DNA of 64,000 nucleotides from Microbacterium arborescens (GTDB lineage Bacteria; Actinomycetota; Actinomycetes; Actinomycetales; Microbacteriaceae). Shown in pieces: positions 49,178-58,213 of this stretch. Position numbers and translations under genes: made by a program. Positions within the stretch are counted from its first letter, which is position 1, and every line of letters starts with the position of its first letter. The stretch lies in the NCBI GenBank assembly GCA_003339645.1, contig QNUV01000099.1:186001-250000 (forward strand). The letters run 5' to 3'. The notes beneath the pieces were generated by a model that was not told the origin of the DNA, did no database searches, and worked only from the letters and a program-made list of their open reading frames with translations.

Positions 49178-49253
49178 GGGTCCAGCCTACGGGGAGCCTC
49201 CGACCTCGGTTACCCCGCGGGCGCACGGCCGAGTGGACCGGCGGCGACGCAGC

Positions 49254-49892
49254 TCAGCCGCCCAACGAACGCTCGACCCGCGCCCGGATCTCGACGGACA
49301 GGTCGACGGGCGGACGGGACGCGTCGAGCACGAGGAACCGCTCGGGCTCCGCGGCGGCGAGCCCGAGGAAAGCGGTGCGGACGCGCTCGTGGAAGTCGGC
49401 CTTCTCGGCCTCGAGCCGATCGAACGGTTTGTCGTCGGCGTCGAGCCGTGCCCGAGCCGCGGCGGGGTCGAGGTCGAGCAGCACGGTGATGTCGGGCAGC
49501 GCGCCGTCGGTGGCCCACAGCGACAGGTCGCGCACCTCGCCGGCGTCCAGCACGCGTCCGGCGCCCTGATAGGCGACGGATGAGTCGAGGTACCGGTCCT
49601 GCACGACGACGGCGCCGCGCTCGAGGGCCGGACGGACCACGGTCGCGACGTGGTGAGCGCGGTCGGCGGCGTACAGCAGGGCCTCGGCACGCGGAGCGAT
49701 ATCGCCACGGTGGTGCAGAACGATGTCACGGATGAGCACGCCCACGTCGCTGCCGCCCGGCTCGCGCGTGCGCACGACCTCTCGGCCGCTCTCGCGGAGC
49801 CAGGCCTCGAGGGCGGTCGCCTGCGTCGTCTTCCCCGACCCGTCGCCGCCCTCGAGGGTGATCCAGAGCCCGCGGTCGGCGGTGCTGGTCAC
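49254..49892 (-). CDS. tmk: Thymidylate kinase
   Basis: 212-residue kinase converting dTMP to dTDP. P-loop LEGGDGSGKTTQ (about residues 13-24), the DRX-type substrate motif in VVQDRYLDSSVAYQGAG with the essential Asp-Arg-Tyr, TREPGGSDVG and the lid region ARARLDADDKPFDRLEAEKADFHERV are visible. Length is standard. ATG 49892 overlaps the topA stop by four bases; holB follows. The topA-tmk-holB order is common in Actinobacteria. Confidence 0.95.
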   Translation of the reverse strand: MTSTADRGLWITLEGGDGSGKTTQATALEAWLRESGREVVRTREPGGSDVGVLIRDIVLHHRGDIAPRAEALLYAADRAHHVATVVRPALERGAVVVQDRYLDSSVAYQGAGRVLDAGEVRDLSLWATDGALPDITVLLDLDPAAARARLDADDKPFDRLEAEKADFHERVRTAFLGLAAAEPERFLVLDASRPPVDLSVEIRARVERSLGG

Positions 49893-52594
49893 TTCTTCTT
49901 TGCCGCGGGCTTGCGCGTCGTCGTGGTCTTGCGCGCCGCCGTCTTGCGCTTGGGCGCGGGGCCCTTGGCGCGCTTGTCGGCGAGCAGCTGAACGGCGCGT
50001 TCGAACGTGACCTCTTCGGCGTTCTCACCGCGCGGGATCGTCGCGTTGGTCTCACCGTCGGTGACATAGGGCCCGAAGCGGCCGTCCTTCAGCTTGATCG
50101 GCTTGCCGCTGGTGGGGTCGGCCTCGAACTCCTTGAGCGCGCTCGATGCGGCGCGAGCCCCGTACTTGGGCTGCGCGTAGACGGCGAGGGCCTCCTCGAG
50201 CGTGATGTCGAACAGCTGCTGCTCGCTCGCGAGGGTGCGCGAGTCGGTGCCCTTCTTCAGGTACGGACCGTAGCGGCCGTTCTGGGCCGTGATCTCGTTG
50301 CCCGACTCGGGGTCGACGCCCACGACGCGGGGAAGCGACAGCAGCTTGAGCGCCTGCTCGAGGTCGACCGTGTCGACGCTCATCGACTTGAACAGCGACG
50401 CGGTGCGCGGCTTGGGAGCCGCTTCCTTCTTCTTGGTCGTCTTCTTCTTGGCGGGGGCGACCTCGCCGGTCGCCTCGTCGACGGTCTCCTCGGGCTCGGG
50501 CTCGAGCTCCTGCACGTAGGGACCGAAGCGTCCGTCCTTGACGACGATGAGCTTGCCGTTCTCGGGGTTCTCGCCGAGAACGCGGTCGCCGGCGACAGGA
50601 GCGTCGATGAGTTCCTGCGCCTTCTCGGGCGTCAGCTCGTCGGGCGCGAGGTCGTCGGGCACGTTGACGATGCGCGTCTCGCCGTCACCGACCGGAACGT
50701 CGAGGTACGGGCCGTATTTGCCGAACCGCAGCGTCGCGACGTCGCCGATGGGCGTCGCGTTCAGCTCGCGGGCGTCGATGTCGCCGAGGTTCTCGACGAT
50801 GTTGCGCAGGCCCACGTGGTTGTCGGAGCCGAAGTAGAACTCCTTCAGCCACGCCTCGCGCGCCTGCTCGCCCCGGGCGATGGCGTCGAGGTCGTCCTCG
50901 AGCGCGGCCGTGAAGTCGTAGTCGACGAGGTCGGAGAAGTGCTGCTCGAGCAGCCGGACGACACTGAACGAGAGCCAGCTGGGCACGAGCGCCTGCCCCC
51001 GCTTGGTGACGTAGCCGCGCTCGAGGATGACGTCGATGATGCTCGCGAAGGTCGACGGACGACCGATGCCCTTCTCCTCGAGCGCCTTGACGAGGCTCGC
51101 CTCGGTGTAGCGGGGCTTCGGGCTCGTCGCGTGGCCCTTGGGCTCGACATCCGACAGCGCGAGTTCGTCGCCCACGGCGACGGGTGGCAGCGACTGGTCC
51201 GCGGAGCGGTCGTTGTCGCCGCGCTTCTCGTCGTTGCCCTCTTCGTACGCCTCGAGGAAGCCCTTGAAGGTGTAGACGGTGCCGGATGCCGTGAACGCTG
51301 CGCGCTTGCCGCCGGCATCGACCTCGAGCGTGACGGTCGTGGTCTCGTACTTCGCGTCCGACATCTGGCTGGCGACGGTGCGCTTCCAGATGAGGTCGTA
51401 CAGGCGCTGCTCGTCGCGGTCGAGACCGGAGGCGACGGATGCGGGCGTGCGGAACTCCTCGCCCGAGGGGCGGATCGCCTCGTGGGCCTCCTGGGCGTTC
51501 TTGGCGTTGTTGCGGTACGAGCGCGGGCTCGCAGGAACCGCGCGGTCGCCATAGAGCGCGACCGCCTGCGTGCGCGCCGCCGTCACGGCCTGCGCCGAGA
51601 GCGCGGTCGAGTCGGTGCGCATATAGGTGATGTAGCCCTTCTCGTAGAGACGCTGGGCGACGCTCATCGCGTGCTTGGCGCTCATCGAGAGCTTGCGGCC
51701 GGCCTCCTGCTGCATGGTGGAGGTCGTGAACGGAGGCTTGGGGCTGCGGGTTCCGGGCTTGGCCTCGACCGCGGTGACGGCTGCGGTGGCCGCCTTCTCG
51801 ATCGCGGTCGCGAGCTCGCGGGCGTCCTTCTCGCTGAGGACGACGACCGCCTTCTTCAGCGCGCCGGCGTCGTCGAAGTCGGTGCCCCGGGCCAGCGGAG
51901 CACCGTCGAGCCGCGCCAGGCGCGTCGAGAACGAGCCGCCGTCCTTCGCCGCGTGGGCCTCGATGTCCCAGTACGACGCCGAGACGAACGACATCCGCTC
52001 GCGCTCACGCTCGACGACCATGCGGGTGGCGGCGGACTGCACGCGGCCGGCGCTCAGCGCCTGACCGTCGCGGCCGGAACCGATCTTGCGCCAGAGCACG
52101 GGCGAGACATCCCACCCGTAGAGCCGGTCGAGGACGCGGCGGGTCTCCTGCGCGTTGACGAGCGCGAGGTCGAGCTCGCGGGTGTTGTCGGCGGCCGCGC
52201 GGATGGCGTCCTTGGTGATCTCGTGGAAGACCATGCGCTTGACGGGGACCTTGGGCTTGAGCACCTCGAGCAGGTGCCAGGCGATCGCCTCGCCCTCGCG
52301 GTCTTCATCGGTGGCGAGCAGGACTTCGTCGGCGTCCTTCAGGGCGCGCTTGAGCTCGGCAACGGTCTTGGTCTTGCGATCGCTGACCACGTAATACGCA
52401 TCGAAGCCGTTCTCGACGTCGATGGAGTACTTGCCGTACGCCTGCTTCTTGTCGGCCGGGATGTCCTCTTTCTTAGCGAGATCCCGGATGTGCCCGACCG
52501 AGCTGAGCACTTCGTACTCGTCGCCCAGGTAGCCCTGGATCGACTTCATCTTGGTCGGGGACTCGACGATGACGAGTTTCTTGCCGCCTGCCAC
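49889..52594 (-). CDS. topA: DNA topoisomerase I
   Basis: 901-residue type IA topoisomerase that relaxes negative supercoils. The N-terminal TOPRIM domain begins KKLVIVESPTKMKSIQGYLG and has the metal triad in ATDEDREGEAIAWHL. The active-site Tyr is in KGYITYMRTDSTALS (about residue 320). The C-terminal part carries the actinobacterial topoisomerase C-terminal repeats (segments like GRFGPYVQ and YGPYLKKG) and ends in a Lys/Arg/Ala-rich tail. Zinc-finger Cys sets are absent, as in mycobacterial TopA. GTG 52594 has AAGGAAG upstream; TATGGT at 52618-52623 (minus strand) is a plausible -10. tmk overlaps its end. Confidence 0.97.
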   Translation of the reverse strand: MAGGKKLVIVESPTKMKSIQGYLGDEYEVLSSVGHIRDLAKKEDIPADKKQAYGKYSIDVENGFDAYYVVSDRKTKTVAELKRALKDADEVLLATDEDREGEAIAWHLLEVLKPKVPVKRMVFHEITKDAIRAAADNTRELDLALVNAQETRRVLDRLYGWDVSPVLWRKIGSGRDGQALSAGRVQSAATRMVVERERERMSFVSASYWDIEAHAAKDGGSFSTRLARLDGAPLARGTDFDDAGALKKAVVVLSEKDARELATAIEKAATAAVTAVEAKPGTRSPKPPFTTSTMQQEAGRKLSMSAKHAMSVAQRLYEKGYITYMRTDSTALSAQAVTAARTQAVALYGDRAVPASPRSYRNNAKNAQEAHEAIRPSGEEFRTPASVASGLDRDEQRLYDLIWKRTVASQMSDAKYETTTVTLEVDAGGKRAAFTASGTVYTFKGFLEAYEEGNDEKRGDNDRSADQSLPPVAVGDELALSDVEPKGHATSPKPRYTEASLVKALEEKGIGRPSTFASIIDVILERGYVTKRGQALVPSWLSFSVVRLLEQHFSDLVDYDFTAALEDDLDAIARGEQAREAWLKEFYFGSDNHVGLRNIVENLGDIDARELNATPIGDVATLRFGKYGPYLDVPVGDGETRIVNVPDDLAPDELTPEKAQELIDAPVAGDRVLGENPENGKLIVVKDGRFGPYVQELEPEPEETVDEATGEVAPAKKKTTKKKEAAPKPRTASLFKSMSVDTVDLEQALKLLSLPRVVGVDPESGNEITAQNGRYGPYLKKGTDSRTLASEQQLFDITLEEALAVYAQPKYGARAASSALKEFEADPTSGKPIKLKDGRFGPYVTDGETNATIPRGENAEEVTFERAVQLLADKRAKGPAPKRKTAARKTTTTRKPAAKKK

Positions 52595-52943
52595 GAGTCT
52601 TCCTTTCTCCAGCGCACACCATACACGCGCCACACGATGGAGGACGCTGGGAACGGCGCGCCATATCCTTCCGTCGGCATGCCAGGCCGCGAGGGCCGCG
52701 CGGGCGCGCGCACGCACGCGGAATACACCCTCCACAGGCCCGTCTGCGACGACGCGATGCGACGCGGTGCAGCGGTCGATCACGCATTGCGGACGACCGG
52801 CACGCGCGGGATGCCGGGTGCCCCCTCACGATCGCCGCAAGCCGGCGGTTCCTGATCAGTCCCGCTCGGCCAGGCCCGGTGGCTGAGGCGACCGAGCCGC
52901 TCCCGGGGTAGTAGATCGGCGAGGGTGGCTCGCCACCCCTGAG
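52595..52943. other. Intergenic region between the tad cluster and topA
   Basis: No supportable gene. Both strands contain Arg-rich frames without codon character. It holds the topA 5' region (AAGGAAG ribosome-binding site, possible -10 TATGGT) and a small perfect stem GGGTGGC-TC-GCCACCC at 52923-52938, just past the end of the tad operon, which may be its terminator although no T-run follows. Confidence 0.5.
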
Positions 52944-53261
52944 TCACTCCGGCGGACCTGCTCGAGAGCGCGCCTGAACGCTGAACACGCCGGCCGGCGA
53001 GGCGACGACGACGGTCACGGTCACGCCGTCCACCTCGCACGCGGCGAACGCCAGCCCGGCGCGCGCGACGACCTGGCCGGCTCGTTCGCACGGCGCTCCC
53101 CCGACGAACCCGAGCGCAGCATCGGCCGCCGCGAGCGCCGCGGTGTCGGCGGCCGCAGACACCCGCGCCGACTGGATCGCCGCGACTCCCGCCAGCACGC
53201 AGCCCGCGGAGACCGTCGCCGTCACCGCGAGAACACCGATGGCCGTCGCGACGCCGGCCAT
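52944..53261 (-). CDS. TadE/TadG-like pseudopilin protein (Rv3654c-like)
   Basis: 105-residue protein with one N-terminal hydrophobic helix (residues about 3-28, VATAIGVLAVTATVSAGCVLAGVAAIQSA) followed by the Ala-rich AAADTAALAAADAALG of Flp-pilus-associated TadE/G-type proteins, then a small domain with two Cys (GGAPCERA and FAACEVDG). In actinobacterial tad clusters this is the Rv3654c-type last gene. Its ATG overlaps the TadE stop. It probably sits in the membrane beside the pilin-like subunits. Confidence 0.82.
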   Translation of the reverse strand: MAGVATAIGVLAVTATVSAGCVLAGVAAIQSARVSAAADTAALAAADAALGFVGGAPCERAGQVVARAGLAFAACEVDGVTVTVVVASPAGVFSVQARSRAGPPE

Positions 53262-53599
53262 CAGAGCCCTCCGGAGAGCGCGCAGGACTCCGCCCGCAGC
53301 GCTGGCAACGGCAACGGGATGCCGTGATGGGCCGTCACGATCGCACAGGTGAGATCCGCGTCGGACCGGAGCTCGAGCGCCGCGCCCCCGACCGCTGTCT
53401 GCACGACCGCTGATGCCCTCCCGGCGTCCTCGCCCCGCGCGACGAGCCGTGCCGCCTGAGCCGCCGCGTGGTCGAGACGAATCTGCGTGCCCGCCGCCGC
53501 CAGCGCGGCGACGGCGAGCAGCACCAGAAGCATCGCCGCCGGCACGACGACCGCGAACTCGGCGGCGGCCGAGCCGCGATCGTCACGGCGGAACCTCAT
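53261..53599 (-). CDS. TadE-family pilus assembly protein
   Basis: 112-residue TadE-like pseudopilin. The opening DDRGSAAAEFAVVVPAAMLLVLLAVAALAAAG is the TadE signature: a Gly/Ala cleavage or alignment region with the conserved Glu (A-A-A-E-F), then one transmembrane helix. The exposed part has two Cys near the C-terminus (DLTCAIV and ESCALSG) that may form a disulfide. ATG 53599 overlaps the DUF4244 stop, and the stop overlaps the next start, showing a coupled operon. Confidence 0.86.
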   Translation of the reverse strand: MRFRRDDRGSAAAEFAVVVPAAMLLVLLAVAALAAAGTQIRLDHAAAQAARLVARGEDAGRASAVVQTAVGGAALELRSDADLTCAIVTAHHGIPLPLPALRAESCALSGGL

Positions 53600-53796
53600 T
53601 CGACGGTCAACGCCCGTCGTACGAGATCGGTGAGGATGCCGCGCACCTCGTCGCTGCGCATGATCACCACCAGCAAACCGGCGAAGGCCACGGCGGCCAT
53701 CGTCGCGATGGCGTATTCCGCCGTCGCGGCGCCGGACTCGTCGGCGAACAGCTTGGCGGCGCGCGCCCGCGTCAATCGAGAAAGGGATCGGTTCAT
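53596..53796 (-). CDS. DUF4244 small Flp-pilin-like protein
   Basis: 66-residue protein: basic N-terminus (RSLSRLTRARAAKLF), then DESGAATAEYAIATMAAVAFAGLLVVIM, with the pilin-like E-S-G-x-A-T-A-E-Y-A motif followed by one helix, as in DUF4244/Flp subunits of actinobacterial tad loci. It is likely the main fibre-forming or scaffold subunit. No prepilin peptidase is encoded in this window. ATG 53796 has GGAGC upstream; about 97 bases separate it from the T2SF gene, so a separate promoter or hairpin in between is possible. Confidence 0.85.
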   Translation of the reverse strand: MNRSLSRLTRARAAKLFADESGAATAEYAIATMAAVAFAGLLVVIMRSDEVRGILTDLVRRALTVE

Positions 53797-53892
53797 GTCT
53801 GCTCCGTTCTGTGGATGCGTGTTCGGATCGGGCACGGTGGGCACGGTCTGGGTCTGGTCGGACGCGATCGAGCTCGCGCAGGGGTGGCCGCG

Positions 53893-54792
53893 TCACAGCG
53901 TCACCGAGGCGCTCGTCATCGCGCTGAGGAGCATCGGTGCGACGCCGATCAGGAGGAACGCGGGCAGGGTGCAGACCCCGAGCGGCAGCAGAAGCCGCGA
54001 TGTCAGCTGCGCCGCACGCATCCGCCCCTCGATCCGGGCGCGGTGGCGCTCGAGCTCCGCGGTGGCGCGCAGAAGGTCCACTGCGGGCACCCCTGCGGAT
54101 GTCGAGAGGTCGAGCACCTCGCGGTCTGCAGCCGCAGCCGCGACGTCGACGGAGGCCAGCACCTCCTCCGCCCGGCCGATCGAGACGCCGCTCGACAGGG
54201 CGATCGCAAGCAGTTCGGCCGACATACCGGGAACACCGTCGACCGATCGGGCGCGCGCTACGAGCCGACGCGTCCACACCTGCGCTCCCACCATCAGCAG
54301 CGCCCCGACGACGAGGCATGCCGCACCCACGGGATGCCGCAGGGTGGCGAGCACGTCGAAACCGAGCAGCAGTGCGAGCGCCACGGCGACGAGCGGGAGC
54401 CACCCGACAAGCCGGGCCGTCGCCGTGGGTTCGGCGAGCGCGACACGGATGTCATCGCGAGCCTGTTGGGCGTCACGCAGAGCCTCGGCCATCCCACGCA
54501 GCGTGCGCGCCAGCGGAGCGCCCACGGTCGTCGCGACATGCCAGGCCGCCGCGACCTCGCGCCACGCGCCGGGTTCCGCAGCGATGGCGTCGGTGAGGGA
54601 CTCACCCGCCCGTCGTCGTTCGTGCACCCGCCGGCATGCGGAGTCTCCCGAGGCGGCCAGGTGCTCCCAAGCCGCATCGGGTGCGATCCCGGCTTCGAGC
54701 AGCACGGCGAGACGGTGCAGGACGGGCGCCGCCTCCGCTGCCGCGGCATCCGTCTCGACCGGAGGACGGCGCGAGTGCCACGGGGATCTCAT
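53893..54792 (-). CDS. Type II secretion F-domain membrane protein (TadB/TadC-like)
   Basis: 299-residue inner-membrane platform protein. The first cytosolic T2SSF domain covers residues about 20-105 (LHRLAVLLEAGIAPDAAWEHLA to AEALRDAQQARDDIRVALAEP). Next come two adjacent helices (LVGWLPLVAVALALLLGFDVLA, GAACLVVGALLMVGAQVW), a second helical domain and a C-terminal helix (LLLPLGVCTLPAFLLIGVAPMLLSAM). A single F protein replaces the separate TadB and TadC of larger systems. ATG 54792 overlaps the ATPase stop by four bases. Confidence 0.9.
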   Translation of the reverse strand: MRSPWHSRRPPVETDAAAAEAAPVLHRLAVLLEAGIAPDAAWEHLAASGDSACRRVHERRRAGESLTDAIAAEPGAWREVAAAWHVATTVGAPLARTLRGMAEALRDAQQARDDIRVALAEPTATARLVGWLPLVAVALALLLGFDVLATLRHPVGAACLVVGALLMVGAQVWTRRLVARARSVDGVPGMSAELLAIALSSGVSIGRAEEVLASVDVAAAAADREVLDLSTSAGVPAVDLLRATAELERHRARIEGRMRAAQLTSRLLLPLGVCTLPAFLLIGVAPMLLSAMTSASVTL

Positions 54793-55811
54793 GCCGGCTC
54801 CTCGATCCCGAGGCGCCCGTCTCGCAGGACCGGGCGGGCGATTCCCTTGACCCGGCGAACGCCGTCGACGTTCCCGACGTGGACGATCGCACCGATCGCG
54901 CTCACCACCTGTCGGGCGACGCCGTGATCGTCGAGGCCCGCCAGCGCACCCAGCGCCTCGAGCCGCGCCGGCACGTCGGCGAGACCGCTGGCATGCACGG
55001 TGCCGGCGCCGCCGTGGTGCCCCGTGTTCAGGGCGGTGAGCAGCTCGCGAACCTCCTCGCCGCGGCACTCCCCCACCACGAGCCGATCGGGTCGCATGCG
55101 CAGCGCCTCTCGCACCAGTCGGGCCAGCGGTACCGCCCCGGCCCCCTCGAGATTCGGCTGACGGGCTTCGAGTCGCACGTGATGGGGGTGATCGAGCCTC
55201 AGCTCGGCGACATCCTCGATCGTGACGATCCGGTCAGTCGGGCTCGCAGCGGACAGGAGCGCTGCGAGGAGCGTCGTCTTCCCGGCGCCCGTGGCCCCCG
55301 TGACGAGGAGATTGGTGCGGTCCGCGACGAGCCGACGAAGGTCTGTCGCGACCGCGGCGTCGAACATCCCGCGCTGCTCGAGATCGGCAAGACTCAGCTG
55401 CTCTATCGCCGGGAGCCGGATCGAGATCACCGATCCCTCGCAGGCTACCGGCGAAAGCACGGCGTGCACCCGGATGCCGCCGGCCCAACGCACGTCGGCA
55501 CAGGGTGTCGCATCGTCGATATGTCGTCCGCCGAGGGCGATCAGCGCGACAGCAAGAGCGCGGACCTCGCCATCGCTGGGCCGCCACCGGCCCACGTGCT
55601 CGGCGCCGCGCCCGCGGTCGACGAAGACGCCGCGCTCTCCGTTGACGAAGACGTCCGTGACGGCCGGGTCGATCAGATGCTCGCGCAGTGGATCGAGCGC
55701 AGCATCGTCGGGAAGCTTGCGCTGCGGCGCCGGAGTCGGCGCCGCAGGGGGTTTCGGACGCGCGGCCCCACCAGACTCTCGGCGCGGTACGACGACGAAT
55801 GCTGATGCCAT
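54789..55811 (-). CDS. tadA: Secretion ATPase TadA/CpaF (VirB11-like)
   Basis: 340-residue ATPase that powers pilus assembly or secretion. N-terminal domain landmarks are DPAVTDVFVNGERGVFVDRG. The core has Walker A VTGATGAGKTTLL (about residue 177), the Asp box RIVTIEDVAELRL, Walker B RPDRLVVGECRGEEVREL, and the His box GHHGGAGTVHA. It is shorter than Gram-negative TadA but normal for actinobacterial CpaF. ATG 55811 is leaderless with TAGTGT exactly six bases upstream. It is the first gene of the five-gene tad cluster. The 6C small RNA is encoded just upstream on the same strand. Confidence 0.95.
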   Translation of the reverse strand: MASAFVVVPRRESGGAARPKPPAAPTPAPQRKLPDDAALDPLREHLIDPAVTDVFVNGERGVFVDRGRGAEHVGRWRPSDGEVRALAVALIALGGRHIDDATPCADVRWAGGIRVHAVLSPVACEGSVISIRLPAIEQLSLADLEQRGMFDAAVATDLRRLVADRTNLLVTGATGAGKTTLLAALLSAASPTDRIVTIEDVAELRLDHPHHVRLEARQPNLEGAGAVPLARLVREALRMRPDRLVVGECRGEEVRELLTALNTGHHGGAGTVHASGLADVPARLEALGALAGLDDHGVARQVVSAIGAIVHVGNVDGVRRVKGIARPVLRDGRLGIEEPA

Positions 55812-55817
55812 GCCCCG

Positions 55818-55823
55818 ACACTA
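55818..55823 (-). promoter_or_regulatory. Leaderless -10 element TAGTGT of the tad operon
   Basis: Minus strand: TAGTGT, CGGGGC, ATG 55811. This places the tad promoter downstream of the 6C RNA terminator, so the two are separate units. Confidence 0.55.
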
Positions 55824-55948
55824 GGAATCGTCGGGATCATCAACCGCTCCGCGGTCCCAGATGCTGGACAATCGGCGTCGGTGGCCCGGTGGGGAGAAGA
55901 CGCGACGAGCAACGCCGCCGCGCGGCTGTGCGCGGCGGTCCAGCCCGA

Positions 55949-56061
55949 GAAAAAGAAGAAGGACGGCACCCCACATTGGGGGATAGGGGTGCCGTCCACG
56001 CAACGTCCCGCCGCTTGGGGGGTAGGTCGGGCCGCCACGGGCGCGATCGATGTCGCAGCCA
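55949..56061 (-). ncRNA. 6C small regulatory RNA
   Basis: The minus-strand transcript, about 110 bases, has the two C-rich loops that define 6C RNA. The first loop contains ACCTACCCCCCAAG (six C) between CCCG and CGGG. The second, TATCCCCCAATG (five C), is closed by the perfect 12-bp stem GGACGGCACCCC / GGGGTGCCGTCC (55961-55997). That stem is followed by TTCTTCTTTTTC (55949-55960), so it is also the terminator. TAAGCT at 56068-56073 is a suitable -10 giving a start near 56061. In M. tuberculosis the 6C RNA (B11) lies beside the tad locus (Rv3660c-Rv3661), the same neighbourhood. The RNA pairs by its C-rich loops with target mRNAs in mycobacteria. The remaining 55824-55948 stretch shows nothing further. 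Confidence 0.82.
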
Positions 56062-56170
56062 CGGATCAGCTTACGCTGTCGAACCCGCTGCGACCCAATC
56101 ACCGCACCGCCGCGCCACTCTCGGCACGACCACCCACTATCGGCGGTAGTCTCCTGATCTCGCCGCGGTC

Positions 56171-56176
56171 TAGATT
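56171..56176 (+). promoter_or_regulatory. -10 element TAGATT of acs
   Basis: TAGATT predicts a start near 56183 and a 5' UTR of about 44 bases carrying GAAGGAG before ATG 56227. Just upstream, ACTA-TCGGCGG-TAGT (about 56132-56146) is a possible operator. Confidence 0.4.
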
Positions 56177-56226
56177 GACCGCACGCCGCCGTGCGCGGCG
56201 CCATCGACCGCGAAGGAGCGCGCCGT

Positions 56227-58191
56227 ATGAGCAGCCAGATCGACCACCTGCTGACCGAGACCCGGCGTTTCGCGCCGTCGCCGGAGTTCGCCGCATCCGC
56301 CGTCGGCACCGCCGAGCTCTACGAGCGCGCGGCAGCCGACCGCGAGGGCTTCTGGGCCGACCAGGCCCGGGAGCTGCACTGGCACAAGCCCTTCACGCAG
56401 GTGCTCGACTGGTCCAACCCCCCGTTCGCGGAGTGGTTCGCCGACGGTGAGCTGAATGTCGCGTACAACTGCCTCGACCGCCACGTCGAGGCGGGTCTCG
56501 GCGACCGTGTGGCGCTGCTGTGGGAGGGCGAGCCGGGTGATGACCGCACCGTGACCTACGGCGAGCTCACCGACGAGGTGAAGCGCCTCGCCAACGTCCT
56601 GACCGGGCTCGGGATCGAGCAGGGCGACCGTGTCGCGATCTACATGCCGATGATCCCGGAGGCCGTCGCCGCGATGCTCGCCGTCGCCCGCGTCGGCGCC
56701 GTCCACTCCGTCGTCTTCGGCGGGTTCTCGGCCGACAGCCTGCGGACCCGCATCGACGACGCCGGCGCCAAGCTGGTGATCACCGCCGACGGCGGCTATC
56801 GCAAGGGCAAGGTCTCGCCGCTCAAGCCCGCCGTCGACCAGGCGCTGGCCGATCGGGGCGCCGGTCCGCAGCTCACCGTCGAGCACGTCATCGTCGTGCG
56901 GCGCGGCGGCAACGACATCGAGTGGAACGACGAGCGCGACCTGTGGTGGCACGACGTCGTGCCCGCAGCCTCCCCCGATCACGAAGCGCAGGCGTTCCCC
57001 GCCGAGAACCCGCTGTTCATCCTGTACACCTCGGGCACGACCGGAAAGCCGAAGGGCATCCTGCACACCTCGGGCGGCTACCTGACTCAGGCCGCGTTCA
57101 CGAACCGCGTCGTGCACGACCTGCACGCCGAGACGGACGTCTACTGGTGCACCGCCGACATCGGGTGGGTCACCGGCCACAGCTACGTCACGTACGGCCC
57201 GCTCGCCAACGGCGCGACGCAGGTGCTCTACGAGGGAACCCCCGACACGCCCCACGCGGGCCGCTCGTGGGAGATCATCCAGAAGTACGGCGTGACGATC
57301 TACTACACCGCCCCCACCGCGATCCGGTCCTTCATGAAGGTCGGCCGTCAGGTTCCGGCGCAGTACGACCTGTCGAGCATCCGCCTGCTCGGTTCGGTGG
57401 GCGAGCCCATCAACCCCGAGGCGTGGATGTGGTACCGCAAGGTCATCGGTGGCAAGAAGGCCCCGATCGTCGACACGTGGTGGCAGACGGAGACCGGCGC
57501 CATCATGATCTCCGCGCTGCCGGGCGTCACCGAGACGAAGCCCGGATCGGCGCAGGTCGCACTCCCCGGCATCTCGATCGACGTCGTCGACGAGGAGGGC
57601 AACCGTGTGGGCGAGGGCAACGGCGGACTGCTCGTCATCACCGAGCCCTGGCCGAGCATGCTGCGCGGCATCTGGGGCGACCCCGACCGCTTCGTCGAGA
57701 CCTACTGGGAGAAGTTCCAGAAGCAGGGCTACTACTTCGCCGGCGACGGTGCCCGCCTCGACGACGACGGCGACATCTGGCTCATGGGCCGCGTCGACGA
57801 CGTCATGAACGTCTCGGGCCACCGCTTGTCGACGACCGAGATCGAATCCGCGCTCGTCGCGCACGAGTCGACCGCCGAGGCCGCGGTCGTCGGAGCATCG
57901 GACGAGACCACGGGCCAGGCCGTCGTAGCCTTCGTCATCATCAAGCAGAGCTACCTCGACGCGCACTCCCCCGACGGTCTCGCGACGTCGCTCCGGCAGT
58001 GGGTCGGCGAGCAGATCGGCCCCATTGCACGGCCCCGCGACGTCTACATCGTCGGCGAGCTGCCGAAGACCCGCTCGGGCAAGATCATGCGTCGTCTGCT
58101 GCGGGATGTCGCCGAGGGCCGTGAGGTCGGCGACACCACGACGCTGGCCGACACTGCGGTGATGTCGGTCATCAGCGCTCAGCTGAAGTAG
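56227..58191 (+). CDS. acs: Acetyl-CoA synthetase
   Basis: 654-residue AMP-forming ligase making acetyl-CoA from acetate, ATP and CoA. Visible are the N-terminal ACAS segment (FWADQARELHWHKPF), NVAYNCLDRHVEAG, the P-loop-like YTSGTTGKPKGILHTSGGYL, the acetate pocket Trp in WWQTETGAIM, the hinge GRVDDVMNVSGHRLSTTEIESAL and the C-terminal PKTRSGKIMRR, whose Lys is the site of acetylation control. ATG 56227 has GAAGGAG upstream. It is convergent with the antiporter gene, 22 bases apart. Confidence 0.97.
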   Translation: MSSQIDHLLTETRRFAPSPEFAASAVGTAELYERAAADREGFWADQARELHWHKPFTQVLDWSNPPFAEWFADGELNVAYNCLDRHVEAGLGDRVALLWEGEPGDDRTVTYGELTDEVKRLANVLTGLGIEQGDRVAIYMPMIPEAVAAMLAVARVGAVHSVVFGGFSADSLRTRIDDAGAKLVITADGGYRKGKVSPLKPAVDQALADRGAGPQLTVEHVIVVRRGGNDIEWNDERDLWWHDVVPAASPDHEAQAFPAENPLFILYTSGTTGKPKGILHTSGGYLTQAAFTNRVVHDLHAETDVYWCTADIGWVTGHSYVTYGPLANGATQVLYEGTPDTPHAGRSWEIIQKYGVTIYYTAPTAIRSFMKVGRQVPAQYDLSSIRLLGSVGEPINPEAWMWYRKVIGGKKAPIVDTWWQTETGAIMISALPGVTETKPGSAQVALPGISIDVVDEEGNRVGEGNGGLLVITEPWPSMLRGIWGDPDRFVETYWEKFQKQGYYFAGDGARLDDDGDIWLMGRVDDVMNVSGHRLSTTEIESALVAHESTAEAAVVGASDETTGQAVVAFVIIKQSYLDAHSPDGLATSLRQWVGEQIGPIARPRDVYIVGELPKTRSGKIMRRLLRDVAEGREVGDTTTLADTAVMSVISAQLK

Positions 58192-58213
58192 CCCGCGACC
58201 GGCCTCGATCGCG

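Noticed and set aside
50816-52855. Long open frame opposite topA (about 679 codons, plus strand)
   Set aside because: It mirrors topA with Arg/Val/Leu-rich low-complexity content and no domain. Long antisense frames are expected in DNA of this GC content, and topA is certain.
52780-53091. Minus-strand frame between the tad cluster and topA as a gene
   Set aside because: Arg-rich composition, no hydrophobic core, and it overlaps the Rv3654c-like gene in another frame.
55673-56062. Minus-strand frame from GTG 56062 containing Phe-Phe-Phe-Phe, possible leader peptide for tadA
   Set aside because: The Phe run is the T-rich tail of the 6C RNA terminator, and tadA has its own leaderless promoter downstream.
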